Source of the DNA: a candidate division WS1 bacterium
GTDB taxonomy: Bacteria > Armatimonadota > Zipacnadia > Zipacnadales > UBA5352
DNA: 35,068 nt
Direction: 5' to 3'
Assembly (NCBI GenBank): GCA_003566775.1
Contig: PXBW01000057.1
Coordinates: forward strand, 1-35,068
In this document: positions 18,212-26,514 of the stretch, piece after piece
Layout of the letters: each line of letters opens with the position of its first letter
Numbering within the stretch: the first letter of the stretch is position 1
The notes under the pieces: generated by a model
Seen by the model: only the letters and a program-made list of their open reading frames with translations
Database searches by the model: none
What the model was told of the DNA's origin: nothing
Position numbers and translations under genes: made by a program

Positions 18212-19222
18212 TTAAAGCCAGGTCCACTGACTCGGGCCGAAGTCCGCTTCGTAGTAAGGTACAAGGCCCTCGCCCGGATCGATCAACTCATCGATGCGGG
18301 CGCGATCATCTTCCGTGACTTCAACCTCCATCGCGCCGAGGTTATCCTCAAGCTGCTCCATCGTGCGTGGACCGATGATCGGTGAGGTCACTCCTGGCTG
18401 ATGCATCACCCATGCGAGCGAGAACTGCGCCATGGAGCAGCCTTTCTCCTCAGCGATCTGCTCGATGCGCTCGATCACGTCGAAGACACGGTCCTCGAAA
18501 TGCTTCTCTTTACGTTCGCCGGAGCGCTCGGCAAAGCGCGTTCCCTCGGGTACCTCGCCATCACGCCTGTACTTGCCGGTGAGGAAGCCGCCTGCCAGTG
18601 GCGACCATGGGATGATCCCAAAGCCGTAGCTTTGTGCGAAGGGAATCAACTCCCGCTCCACGCGCCGATCCAGTAGATGGTAAGGCGGTTGCTCGCAGAC
18701 GAAGCGGTTGAGGCCCAACTCGCGCGCCACCCAGATCGACTCCATCAGTTGCCACGCGGAGAACGTGGAAGTGCCCGCGTAGCGAACTTTGCCCTGACGG
18801 ATCAGATCGTCGAGCGCGCCAAGTGTCTCGTCAATCGGCAGTGACGAGTCGGGGCGATGAATCTGATAGAGATCGATGTGATCGACCTCAAGGCGCTGAA
18901 GCGAGGCTTCGCACTGACTGATTAAGTGCTGGCGGTGATTCCCTTTCGCGTTAGGGTCATCGGGATCCATCGTACCATGGACCTTGGTGGCGAGGATGAT
19001 CTCGTCGCGCCTTCCGTTGCGCTTGAGCGCCTGTCCCAGCACCTGTTCGGAGACGCCTCTGTTATACACGTTTGCGGTATCCAGGAAGTTGATGCCGGCA
19101 TCAAGCGCGCGATCCACCATCTCCCAGGCGTCTTCAGCGGGAGTGTCATCTCCAAAGAGCATCGTTCCAAGACACAGTGGGCTCACTTTGCAGCCCGTAC
19201 GTCCAAGACTGCGATATTCCAT
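18212..19222 (-). CDS. Aldo/keto reductase
   Basis: MEYRSLGRTGCKVSPLCLGTMLFGDDT...DAGINFLDTANVYNRGVSEQVLGQALK...IDLYQIHRPDSSLPIDETLGALDDLIRQGKVRYAGTS. ATG 19222 preceded by AGGAGG; the track start at 19228 is a TTG. Confidence 0.95.
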   Translation of the reverse strand: MEYRSLGRTGCKVSPLCLGTMLFGDDTPAEDAWEMVDRALDAGINFLDTANVYNRGVSEQVLGQALKRNGRRDEIILATKVHGTMDPDDPNAKGNHRQHLISQCEASLQRLEVDHIDLYQIHRPDSSLPIDETLGALDDLIRQGKVRYAGTSTFSAWQLMESIWVARELGLNRFVCEQPPYHLLDRRVERELIPFAQSYGFGIIPWSPLAGGFLTGKYRRDGEVPEGTRFAERSGERKEKHFEDRVFDVIERIEQIAEEKGCSMAQFSLAWVMHQPGVTSPIIGPRTMEQLEDNLGAMEVEVTEDDRARIDELIDPGEGLVPYYEADFGPSQWTWL

Positions 19223-19412
19223 CTCCAACCCCTCCTCAGATCAGTCTGGCAAGACCGGTAGTCGTCAAGCGAGTTAATGATTCGCCTTCCGCGCCGGGGT
19301 TCCCCCCGCTAATTGGCCGCGTGCGTCCGGGGAGTCGCGGCAATCGCTGGAGGTGCGGCATCCGTCAAGACGAACATCCCCATTAAACACCACCTGAGGA
19401 GGTTTACCGTCG

Positions 19413-19649
19413 ATGGCAGCAACCGACGAAGGACCTCGACCTATCCCAGTGGATGAGACTGATGCCGTAGCGACGCTGCCAGCACGCAAGGTGATATCGC
19501 TGGTCTTCATCGAGCACGGCGAGTCGACACCTGACACATTCATCTGTGACACGAGAGAGGGACTGCTACTGAGTGGCACTCCAGCGGCAATGCAGGCTAC
19601 ATCGTCCGCCAGACGGGCAGTTTCGTGGAGGAGAAGAGCGGATGAGTGA
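19413..19649 (+). CDS. Small hypothetical protein, 78 aa, translationally coupled to DUF202 gene
   Basis: Strong SD GAGGAGG upstream of ATG; stop overlaps the next start (ATGA at 19642-19649 region). No recognised domain. Confidence 0.5.
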   Translation: MAATDEGPRPIPVDETDAVATLPARKVISLVFIEHGESTPDTFICDTREGLLLSGTPAAMQATSSARRAVSWRRRADE

Positions 19650-20088
19650 CAAACAGCGGGATGACATGAACTCTGAGGAGTTGGCGGAGGAACGTACCGA
19701 GTTAGCCGAGCAGCGCACAGAGGAGGCTGAAGAGCGCACAGAAGGCGCCGAGGAGCGCACAGAGTGGGCAATGAACAGAACTGTACTCGCCAACGAGCGG
19801 ACCTTCATCGCATGGTTGCGCACGGGTATGGCATCGATCGGCGTCGGATTGGGCGTCGCGGAGTTTCTGGCGGAAGCCGATGCCGAGCGGATCGCCACAG
19901 TTCTGGGACTGATCCTTATTGTGCTTGGCGGGGGAATGACGATTATCGGTCTCCGCCGCTATAATCGGGTATCCAGCGAACTCAAAGACGTAGGCATCGA
20001 CATTCATCCCACGTGGATGGTGTATGGCATAGTAGTTGGTCTATCTATAGTTGCGCTGCTTGCAATCGCTCTCGTACTGATTGAGTAA
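19642..20088 (+). CDS. DUF202/YidH-like membrane protein with heptad-repeated N-terminal extension
   Basis: MSDKQRDDMNSEELAEERTELAEQRTEEAEERTEGAEERTEWAMNRTVLANERTFIAWLRTGMASIGVGLG; LANERTFxAWLRTG is the DUF202 signature, followed by further TM segments. Confidence 0.85.
   Translation: MSDKQRDDMNSEELAEERTELAEQRTEEAEERTEGAEERTEWAMNRTVLANERTFIAWLRTGMASIGVGLGVAEFLAEADAERIATVLGLILIVLGGGMTIIGLRRYNRVSSELKDVGIDIHPTWMVYGIVVGLSIVALLAIALVLIE
19678..19824 (+). repeat. Seven tandem 7-residue units (21-bp periodicity) xxAxxRT within the DUF202 gene
   Basis: ELAEERT ELAEQRT EEAEERT EGAEERT EWAMNRT VLANERT FIAWLRT; the last two units are the conserved DUF202 motif. Confidence 0.9.
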
Positions 20089-20204
20089 CCGGATTACGAG
20101 TCGCTTACGGACAGAGAAAGATCGCCGTGACAGGTTCGATGGAGGTTTCATACTTTGCGAGACGAAAACCGTACTACATATCCGTCAGGAGGAGACTCGC
20201 TCCG

Positions 20205-22490
20205 ATGGCGACAACCGTCGATCGCACAACCGATGCTCTTCCGCGCCCGGTGGGCCCTGAGGGGCTGTCGGGGTGGTCGCGGGCGCTGCGCGAGGACGTG
20301 CTCGCGGACGCCGGGAGTTTCGAAGAGCGCGCAATCTTCATGGCCGAGAGCTTCCGCGAGACCGAGGGCGAGGCGCGCAGGCAGGTGCGCGTCGCAAAGG
20401 CCGTCGCACAGCTCTTCGCCCGGATGCCCGTGCGCATCCGCGAGGGCGAGCGCCTGGTGGGATGGCACCCGAACACCCATGCTGACGAGACACTCGCGGA
20501 GGAGATCGCCGAGGCGAACGAGTACCTCGCCAGCCAGCAGTGGCGGGGCTTCGTCTCCGAGGGGCACATGGCGCCCGACTACCCGACCGCCTGCCAGCAG
20601 GGCCTCGGAGGCATCCTGCGGCGCATCGATGACGCGGAGCGCGCTTTAGGCCCCGGTGACCCGGAGACACCCGCGAAGCAGCACTTCTATGAGGCGGCGC
20701 GCATCGCGCTGGGTGGTCTGCAGCATATGATCGAGCGTTACGCCGAGCTTGCGGCCGAGATGGCAGAGGACGCCGATGACCCCGCCTGGGCCGCCGATCT
20801 GCGCGAGATCGAGGCCACCTGCCGGCGCATCGCGCACGAGCCGCCGAGGAGCTTCCGCGACGCGCTGCAACTCGGCTGGTTCATGTTCCTCGGCATCGCG
20901 CTGGAGAACTCGATCCATCATCACTGCTTCGGCCCCGGGCGGCTCGATCAATGGGCATGGCGCTTCTACGAGGCCGAGAGGCAGGCTGGAACGCTCGACG
21001 AGAGCCTCGCCGACGACCTGCTGGCACAGCTTCTGATCAAGTGCAACGAGTTCGAGGGGCCGCAGATGAGCGCGGTGATCCTCGTACTCGGAGGGCGCAG
21101 GCCCGACGGCTCCGACGCGACGAACGAGCTTTCCTTCCGCATCCTCGAACTCGCAGACCGGGTGCAGATGTACTTCCCCGGCATCGACATCTCGTGGCAC
21201 GCACAGATCGACCGGGAGTTCATGCGCCGCGCGATCGCGCTGCTGCGCAACGGCAACGGGCAGCCATCGATCTTCAACTCAGATCAGATCGTGAAGGGCC
21301 TCGTGCGCCACGGAGTGCCCTTTGAGCATGCGGTCGATCACCTGCCCAGCACCTGCACCGAGACCTCGATCATGGGGCGCAGCAACCCCCATGTCGCATG
21401 GCCCTACGTGAACCTCGCAATGTGCCTGCAGTACGCGCTGTTCGGCGGCGTCCATCCGGAGAAGGGGCATGCCGATGACTTCGCGGCGGATGTCGGCCTG
21501 CGGCTGCCCGACCCGCCTGCGAGTTGGCGTGATGGGTTCGCGCGGATGGCTAACGGCCTTCCGAGGACTTACGCGGAGCTTCGCGATGCCTTCATGCGGG
21601 TGCTGCGCCATGCCGCCGAGGGCGCGGTCATCCAGTGCAATCATGACCTGTGGCTGCAGTCGATACACCGGCCCTTCCCGCTGCTCAGTTGCTTTATCGA
21701 GGGGTGCGTGGAGAGCGGGCACAACATCTCCGACGGGGGCGCGCTCTACAACTTCATCCAGCCCGAGGCGGTCGGTACCTCGAACGTGGTGGACGGCCTC
21801 GCGGCGATTCACACGCTGGTCGAGGAGCGCGGGCGATACAGCCTCGACGACTTCCGCGCTGCGGTCCGCGATGACTTCACGGGCCATGAGGCCTTGCGCC
21901 GGGCGATTCAGCGCGATTGCCCCAAGCACGGGACCGATGACGCGCTGTGCAATCGGCTCTTCGGAGAGGTCGCCGGTGGCTGGTGTGACCTGATCGAGGG
22001 CAACAGGAACTACCTCGATGGCCCGTTCCTGCCCGGCTTCCTCGGCTGGACCGTCTGGATTCGCTACGGTGAGGCAACGCCCGCGACCCCGGACGGGCGC
22101 CTGGCGGGGGAGCCGCTGGCGAACTCGATCATGAACTGCACGGGAGTGCAGACGCCAGGCTTCCCGTCGCTGGTGCGGTCGATCACCGACGAGTTCGATC
22201 ACTCGCGCGGGCTCGGCGGCACCACCTGCAACGCGCGCTTTCAGGCGAATGTGCTCGATGAAGATGAGGGCGTGGAGGCGCTACTGGGGTTGACCGAGGC
22301 GGCGCTGGACCTTGGCGTCTACCAGCTTCAGTTCAACCTCGCCTCCACCGAGCAGATGCGCGCGGCGCAGGAAGATCCGGACGCCCACCGCGATCTCTAC
22401 GTGCGCATCGGCGGCTACCTCGTGCCCTTCGTGCTGCTCTCCGCGCAGGCGCAGGAGGAAGTGATCGCGCGCGAGGAGCTTGGCTGGTGA
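20205..22490 (+). CDS. Glycyl radical enzyme (PFL-like family), substrate unknown
   Basis: GPGRLDQW; LVLGGRRPDGSDATNELSFRILELADRVQ; HLPSTCTETSIMGRSN at the catalytic Cys-loop position; GCVESGHNISDGGALYNF; ATPDGRLAGEPLANSI; C-terminal glycyl radical motif LYVRIGGYLVPFVLLSAQAQEEVIARE. ATG 20205 follows AGGAGGA; ORF track start is 20127. Confidence 0.93.
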   Translation: MATTVDRTTDALPRPVGPEGLSGWSRALREDVLADAGSFEERAIFMAESFRETEGEARRQVRVAKAVAQLFARMPVRIREGERLVGWHPNTHADETLAEEIAEANEYLASQQWRGFVSEGHMAPDYPTACQQGLGGILRRIDDAERALGPGDPETPAKQHFYEAARIALGGLQHMIERYAELAAEMAEDADDPAWAADLREIEATCRRIAHEPPRSFRDALQLGWFMFLGIALENSIHHHCFGPGRLDQWAWRFYEAERQAGTLDESLADDLLAQLLIKCNEFEGPQMSAVILVLGGRRPDGSDATNELSFRILELADRVQMYFPGIDISWHAQIDREFMRRAIALLRNGNGQPSIFNSDQIVKGLVRHGVPFEHAVDHLPSTCTETSIMGRSNPHVAWPYVNLAMCLQYALFGGVHPEKGHADDFAADVGLRLPDPPASWRDGFARMANGLPRTYAELRDAFMRVLRHAAEGAVIQCNHDLWLQSIHRPFPLLSCFIEGCVESGHNISDGGALYNFIQPEAVGTSNVVDGLAAIHTLVEERGRYSLDDFRAAVRDDFTGHEALRRAIQRDCPKHGTDDALCNRLFGEVAGGWCDLIEGNRNYLDGPFLPGFLGWTVWIRYGEATPATPDGRLAGEPLANSIMNCTGVQTPGFPSLVRSITDEFDHSRGLGGTTCNARFQANVLDEDEGVEALLGLTEAALDLGVYQLQFNLASTEQMRAAQEDPDAHRDLYVRIGGYLVPFVLLSAQAQEEVIAREELGW

Positions 22491-23425
22491 GCGACCCGCG
22501 CGAAGTGACGGGCACTATCTTCGACTTCGACGAGACCGCGCTGCACGACGGTCCCGGTGTGCGCATGACCGTCTATCTCAAGGGCTGCCCGCTGACCTGC
22601 GCGTGGTGTCACAGCCCCGAATCGCAGGCGGCGGGGCCGGAGATCGTCTGGTACGAGACGCGCTGCGGGCAGTGCGGCGCGTGCGTGAATGCCTGCCCGC
22701 AACATATCCGCAGACCGGGGCTCATCGCGGCGGAGGATCGCGCCCGATGCACTCTCTGCGGGGCGTGCATCGAGGCATGTCCGGCGGGGGCGCTGGAGGT
22801 GAAGGGGCGCACGGTCAGCGCGGGTGAGGTCGCGGATCGCGCATCGCGGCTGAAACCGTTCTTCGCGCGCACCGGTGGCGGAGTGACGATTACCGGCGGT
22901 GAGCCGACCGCGCAACCCAACTTCGCGCTTGCCATCGCGACGCTGTGCCGCGACGCGGGCATCCACGTGGCGCTGGAGACCTGCGGCCTCGCGCCGTGGG
23001 AGACGATCGAGAGTCTGGCGGAGGTCGTGGACCTGTGGCTCTACGACCTGAAGCTGCCGGATTCGGCCTCTCACGAGGAGTACACGGGCGCGGGTAATGA
23101 GCAGATCATTGAGAATATGCGGGCGCTGATCGAGAGCGGCGCGGAGGTGCTGGTGCGGGTGCCGCTGATCCCTGAGGTTAACGATGACGAGGGCACGATC
23201 CGGGAGATAGCGCGGCTGGTCGCAGGCGTCGGGGCGCGAAGGATCGAGCTTCTGCCCTTCAACCCCGCGACCGGCGGGAAGTACTCGTGGCTGGGGCTGG
23301 CGAACCCGCTGCCCGGCGCGCGGCGGCAGTCGCCGGAGCGGGTCGCGCAGCTTGAGGCGGTCTGCGCGGAGTGCGGGCTGGGAACCGGAAAGGATTCTGA
23401 AGATGACACATCGAGAGCGCATTGA
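22487..23425 (+). CDS. Glycyl-radical enzyme activating protein (radical SAM, with two extra 4Fe-4S motifs)
   Basis: GPGVRMTVYLKGCPLTCAWCHSPES (CxxxCxxC), CGQCGACVNACP and CTLCGACIEACP ferredoxin clusters, GGGVTITGGEPTAQPNF. Overlaps the GRE stop by ATGA-type junction. Confidence 0.95.
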   Translation: MSDPREVTGTIFDFDETALHDGPGVRMTVYLKGCPLTCAWCHSPESQAAGPEIVWYETRCGQCGACVNACPQHIRRPGLIAAEDRARCTLCGACIEACPAGALEVKGRTVSAGEVADRASRLKPFFARTGGGVTITGGEPTAQPNFALAIATLCRDAGIHVALETCGLAPWETIESLAEVVDLWLYDLKLPDSASHEEYTGAGNEQIIENMRALIESGAEVLVRVPLIPEVNDDEGTIREIARLVAGVGARRIELLPFNPATGGKYSWLGLANPLPGARRQSPERVAQLEAVCAECGLGTGKDSEDDTSRAH

Positions 23426-24515
23426 GACCGCGTGGGATCACCGGGAACCGGATCGCGCGCCGGTCGAGTTCCCGGTCACCGCGCAGATGCGTGACGACCC
23501 GCGTTGCAAGCGCCTCATCCGTCTCGCCGAGGAACACGCGGACAACTTCGTCGGCGTGAGCGGTTACGACTGGGGCTTCCTCGGGCATCCCGCCGAGCGC
23601 AGCGAGCGAGTGCTTGAGGACACCGGGGGGTACGAACGGATCGAGTGGACGATGCACACGCCCGCGGGGGAGTTCACCGCGGTCATCCGCCGCCCGCGCT
23701 TCGAGACCGGCATCGAGGACTATCACTGGGAGAAGCGTTACATCGAGGAACCCGCGGACCTCAAGCGCGTCCTGAGCGTACGACTTCAGCCGCGGCCTCC
23801 CCTGAGCGATGACTTCAAACGGGCGATGGCGGCCATTGGCGATGACGCAGTTCAACTGATCTCCCTGTTGCATCCGCTCGGAACCCTCGTGCGCTCGGCA
23901 AACATGGAGAACGCTTACTCATGGCTGCTGACCGCGCCGGAGTTGATGCATCGCTATCTGCGCGTGACCAATGACTACGTGATCGGCGCTGTACACGCAA
24001 TGTTCGACGAGGGCATCGGCCCGAACTTCACCAGCGCCGCGCACGAGATGTTCATTCCTCCGTGGATGGGACGCGAACTCTTCGACGAGTTCGTCTTTCC
24101 CTACGATCGCGAGGTCTATGCGGCGATTCATGAACGTGGCGGCCGCTTCCGTGCCCACTGTCACGGCAACTGCATGGGGTTCCTTGAGCGCTTCGCAGAG
24201 ATGGGAGTTGACTCGGTGGAGCCACTGGAACCGCCCCCCTACGCCGATTGCGACCTCGCGGAGGCGAAGCGCCTGGTCGGCGATCGGATGCTGCTGTCGG
24301 GCAACATACCGTCTCAGGCCTTTGTGTTCATGGAGCCGACAGAGGTGCGGGGACTCGTGCGTGAAGCGATCGAGGTGGCTGCGCCCGGTGGGGGATTCAC
24401 CCTGCGACTCACCGGCGGAGGCGGCGGCCGCGGGGCGGAGCGTACCGCCGCGCAGGCGGAACGGAACATCCGTTGCGCCGAGGCATACCTCGAGAGCGCT
24501 CTGGAGTACGGCTGA
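23403..24515 (+). CDS. Uroporphyrinogen decarboxylase (URO-D) family protein, divergent
   Basis: MTHRERIETAWDHREPDRAPVEFPVTAQ N-terminal signature; RAHCHGNCMGFLERFAEMGVDSVEPLEPPP; MLLSGNIPSQ. Start at 23403 overlaps the activase by 23 bp. Confidence 0.85.
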   Translation: MTHRERIETAWDHREPDRAPVEFPVTAQMRDDPRCKRLIRLAEEHADNFVGVSGYDWGFLGHPAERSERVLEDTGGYERIEWTMHTPAGEFTAVIRRPRFETGIEDYHWEKRYIEEPADLKRVLSVRLQPRPPLSDDFKRAMAAIGDDAVQLISLLHPLGTLVRSANMENAYSWLLTAPELMHRYLRVTNDYVIGAVHAMFDEGIGPNFTSAAHEMFIPPWMGRELFDEFVFPYDREVYAAIHERGGRFRAHCHGNCMGFLERFAEMGVDSVEPLEPPPYADCDLAEAKRLVGDRMLLSGNIPSQAFVFMEPTEVRGLVREAIEVAAPGGGFTLRLTGGGGGRGAERTAAQAERNIRCAEAYLESALEYG

Positions 24516-24576
24516 TTCACGGTGCCTGCCGGCGGACAGAGACAGGATTATCGCCGGCTCGCGCATTCTCGTGGAG

Positions 24577-24614
24577 CGTCTTCGCGACCGGAGCCGTCGA
24601 AGACGGAGCTTTTT
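24577..24614 (+). terminator. Candidate intrinsic terminator of the glycyl radical operon
   Basis: CCGTC-GAA-GACGG followed by AGCTTTTT; alternative longer stem CGTCTTCG (24577-24584)/CGAAGACG (24598-24605). Confidence 0.6.
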
Positions 24615-24709
24615 CGGGACCCCAATCACCACTGACCTCCGGGATAGCGAGCACCCTCGTCGGGTATCTCAGCGAGCTTGCCTGCCGCGCCAAATTATTG
24701 GGCTTCCTC

Positions 24710-25129
24710 TTACGCCAGCCCCACAAATAGGACGGTCAATAGCAGAACGATGATCGTCATCAGTCCACAACCGCAACCGCAGCAGAAGGGCTTCGGGGTT
24801 CTTTGATAGTTGTCTGCCAACTGGTCCGCCGAAGCTACCATGTCCCCTAATGGACACGTCTCTTTGGCTTCTTTACCTATGAGTCGCAGTTCCTCCAAGC
24901 CTTCCTCTATCTCTTGCTGCTCTCGCGCTTCTCGCTCCTCAAGTGCCTCAAGACACCGATCTTCGCCGACAACGGCTTTGACCCGCGTGATGGGCTTGTC
25001 GCGCTGTCGAGCGAATGAGTCGGGCTCGACATTCCCGAGAGCAATTTGCTCGCACAATTCCTCGACTGTGAAAGGACCCGCGGTCTCGCCACTGGGGAGC
25101 CTTACCTTCCAACTCGGTTCTTCCGGCAT
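24710..25129 (-). CDS. GYF_2 (DUF4339)-like domain protein with Cys-rich C-terminal TM anchor
   Basis: MPEEPSWKVRLPSGETAGPFTVEELCEQIALGNVEPDSFARQRDKPITRVKAV resembles GYF_2; ends PFCCGCGCGLMTIIVLLLTVLFVGLA. Confidence 0.65.
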   Translation of the reverse strand: MPEEPSWKVRLPSGETAGPFTVEELCEQIALGNVEPDSFARQRDKPITRVKAVVGEDRCLEALEEREAREQQEIEEGLEELRLIGKEAKETCPLGDMVASADQLADNYQRTPKPFCCGCGCGLMTIIVLLLTVLFVGLA

Positions 25130-25383
25130 CCACCATCGTCTCCCTTCACCTGCGCCTGCCCACGTGGTGCAGGTTTGCACTGGTGCCGATGCTCATGGTC
25201 GCCGTGCCGCCCAGATGTTTGCTACTACGCTTCCGACCGGGGCGGCGCTCAGCGTCACCCGTCAGTCCCGTATCGCCTGCTTTTGCCGCGTCATGCATAT
25301 TGGCCATCATTGCGCCCTCCCGTTGCTTCGGATCGAAGCCTGCTGATAGACTATCCGTGGAGGCGCGTTCTAAGACCCGTTCT

Positions 25384-26190
25384 CTACTGCTCCTCCTCAT
25401 CATCTTTGGGCAGCACCCTCGCGAGTAGCTCCTTGGTCGAAGAGAATTTCTCGCCTTTGCTGATAAGTTCCATGGCGATATCCCGCCGCGATTTGCCGCC
25501 CTTATGCATCTTCAACACACGTTCTTCTATGGGCGAGATGGTGTCATTATCCTGTTTCCCCGGCTTACTGTCCTCTAATGTGACTTCCCTCTGCGCAGAC
25601 GGAGACTCTTGGCCTACCGTGAGTTCCACGCCAGCCTTTCGCAGGTGAGCCTTCAGATAAGCAGAAGAGAGCTGCTCTCGATCGCAGTAGGGCACCTCGA
25701 TTAGAGTCCAACCCTCCTGCTCCAATCTCCGCCGCTTACGCTGGTCGCGTTCACGCTGCTTGCGCAGGTCATCTTCAGTCTTGTTCCAGTAACCATCCAC
25801 GTCGTAGTGCTGCTCACCGTGATACTCGAAGGCAAGCTTTCGCCGCGGGACAGCCACATCAATCCTTTGCTGATCGAGCCACGGCGGGGAGTACTCTTGC
25901 CTTACTCCCGTACGGAATAACTCCTTGACATGACGGTGCAGGCGCGCTTCTCCTTCAGAACAAGCGGGTTGCTCGGAGGCCTCAGTACCAACTAATCCGC
26001 TCGACGTGCCCGCCTGACGAGAAGTCTTAACCTCCTCGCGAATTTTACTCCAGAGGACTAAAGCGCCCACTATGGACCAAAAGACGCCGAATGTGGGTAT
26101 CATGAATATGAGCAAGAGTACAGCGATAATGCACGAGCAACCATCTCCATCGGATCGCTCAGAGGAAGTATCAGAGACGTGATTACTCAT
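25384..26190 (-). CDS. Membrane-anchored protein with PD-(D/E)XK/DUF559-like nuclease domain
   Basis: N-terminal TM CSCIIAVLLLIFMIPTFGVFWSIVGALVLW; RIDVAVPRRKLAFEYHGEQHYDVDGYWNKTEDDLRKQRERDQRKRRRLEQEGWTLIEVPY resembles Vsr/DUF559-type endonucleases. Start likely MSNHVSDTSS at 26190; track start is 26232. Confidence 0.65.
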   Translation of the reverse strand: MSNHVSDTSSERSDGDGCSCIIAVLLLIFMIPTFGVFWSIVGALVLWSKIREEVKTSRQAGTSSGLVGTEASEQPACSEGEARLHRHVKELFRTGVRQEYSPPWLDQQRIDVAVPRRKLAFEYHGEQHYDVDGYWNKTEDDLRKQRERDQRKRRRLEQEGWTLIEVPYCDREQLSSAYLKAHLRKAGVELTVGQESPSAQREVTLEDSKPGKQDNDTISPIEERVLKMHKGGKSRRDIAMELISKGEKFSSTKELLARVLPKDDEEEQ

Positions 26191-26514
26191 GATGAAGGAT
26201 TGCCCACTTCCTCCTCGTCGATCAGACTCCAATCACCCGTTTCACCAGCGCCCCACGGACCTCCTCGCGCCTTATCGGGCACTCAGGGCAATGAGCGACC
26301 GGGTCGCGGTGTCGCCCCAGCACGCCTTTTCGGGTGTGAGGTGACGGGTACGGTATCTTACTACTCTTCGCGCCGCCGGCCTCAGCCTCCTCCGCCCCTT
26401 ATGTACACTCCGTTACCTGCGCGCGGCCTGCCCTGCGCCCCGGCACTCGCGGCGGGTAGGAGGCTCTACCGGGGGCGGCCACAGGTGGAGGCTTCGAGGG
26501 CTCTGACTGGAGTG

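Noticed and set aside
21702-21716. GCVES in the glycyl radical enzyme taken as the catalytic cysteine motif
   Set aside because: Its context (EGCVESGHNISDGGALYNF) matches the later conserved GCIERGKDITEGGAKYN-type segment of GREs. The catalytic loop aligns to TCTETSIMGRS at 21348-21383.
21279-22202. 307-aa minus-strand ORF (also 20646..21200, 22415..23422, 23259..23873, 23919..24632)
   Set aside because: Antisense shadows of the GRE, activase and UroD genes, with no recognisable domains.
25146-25403. 85-aa minus-strand ORF between the nuclease-like and GYF_2-like genes
   Set aside because: No recognisable motif or good SD; may be real but cannot be supported from sequence.
26240-26380. Short minus-strand open frame ending HCPECPIRREEVRGALVKRVIGV*
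   Set aside because: CPEC motif is suggestive, but there is no ATG, only a possible GTG, and no family match.
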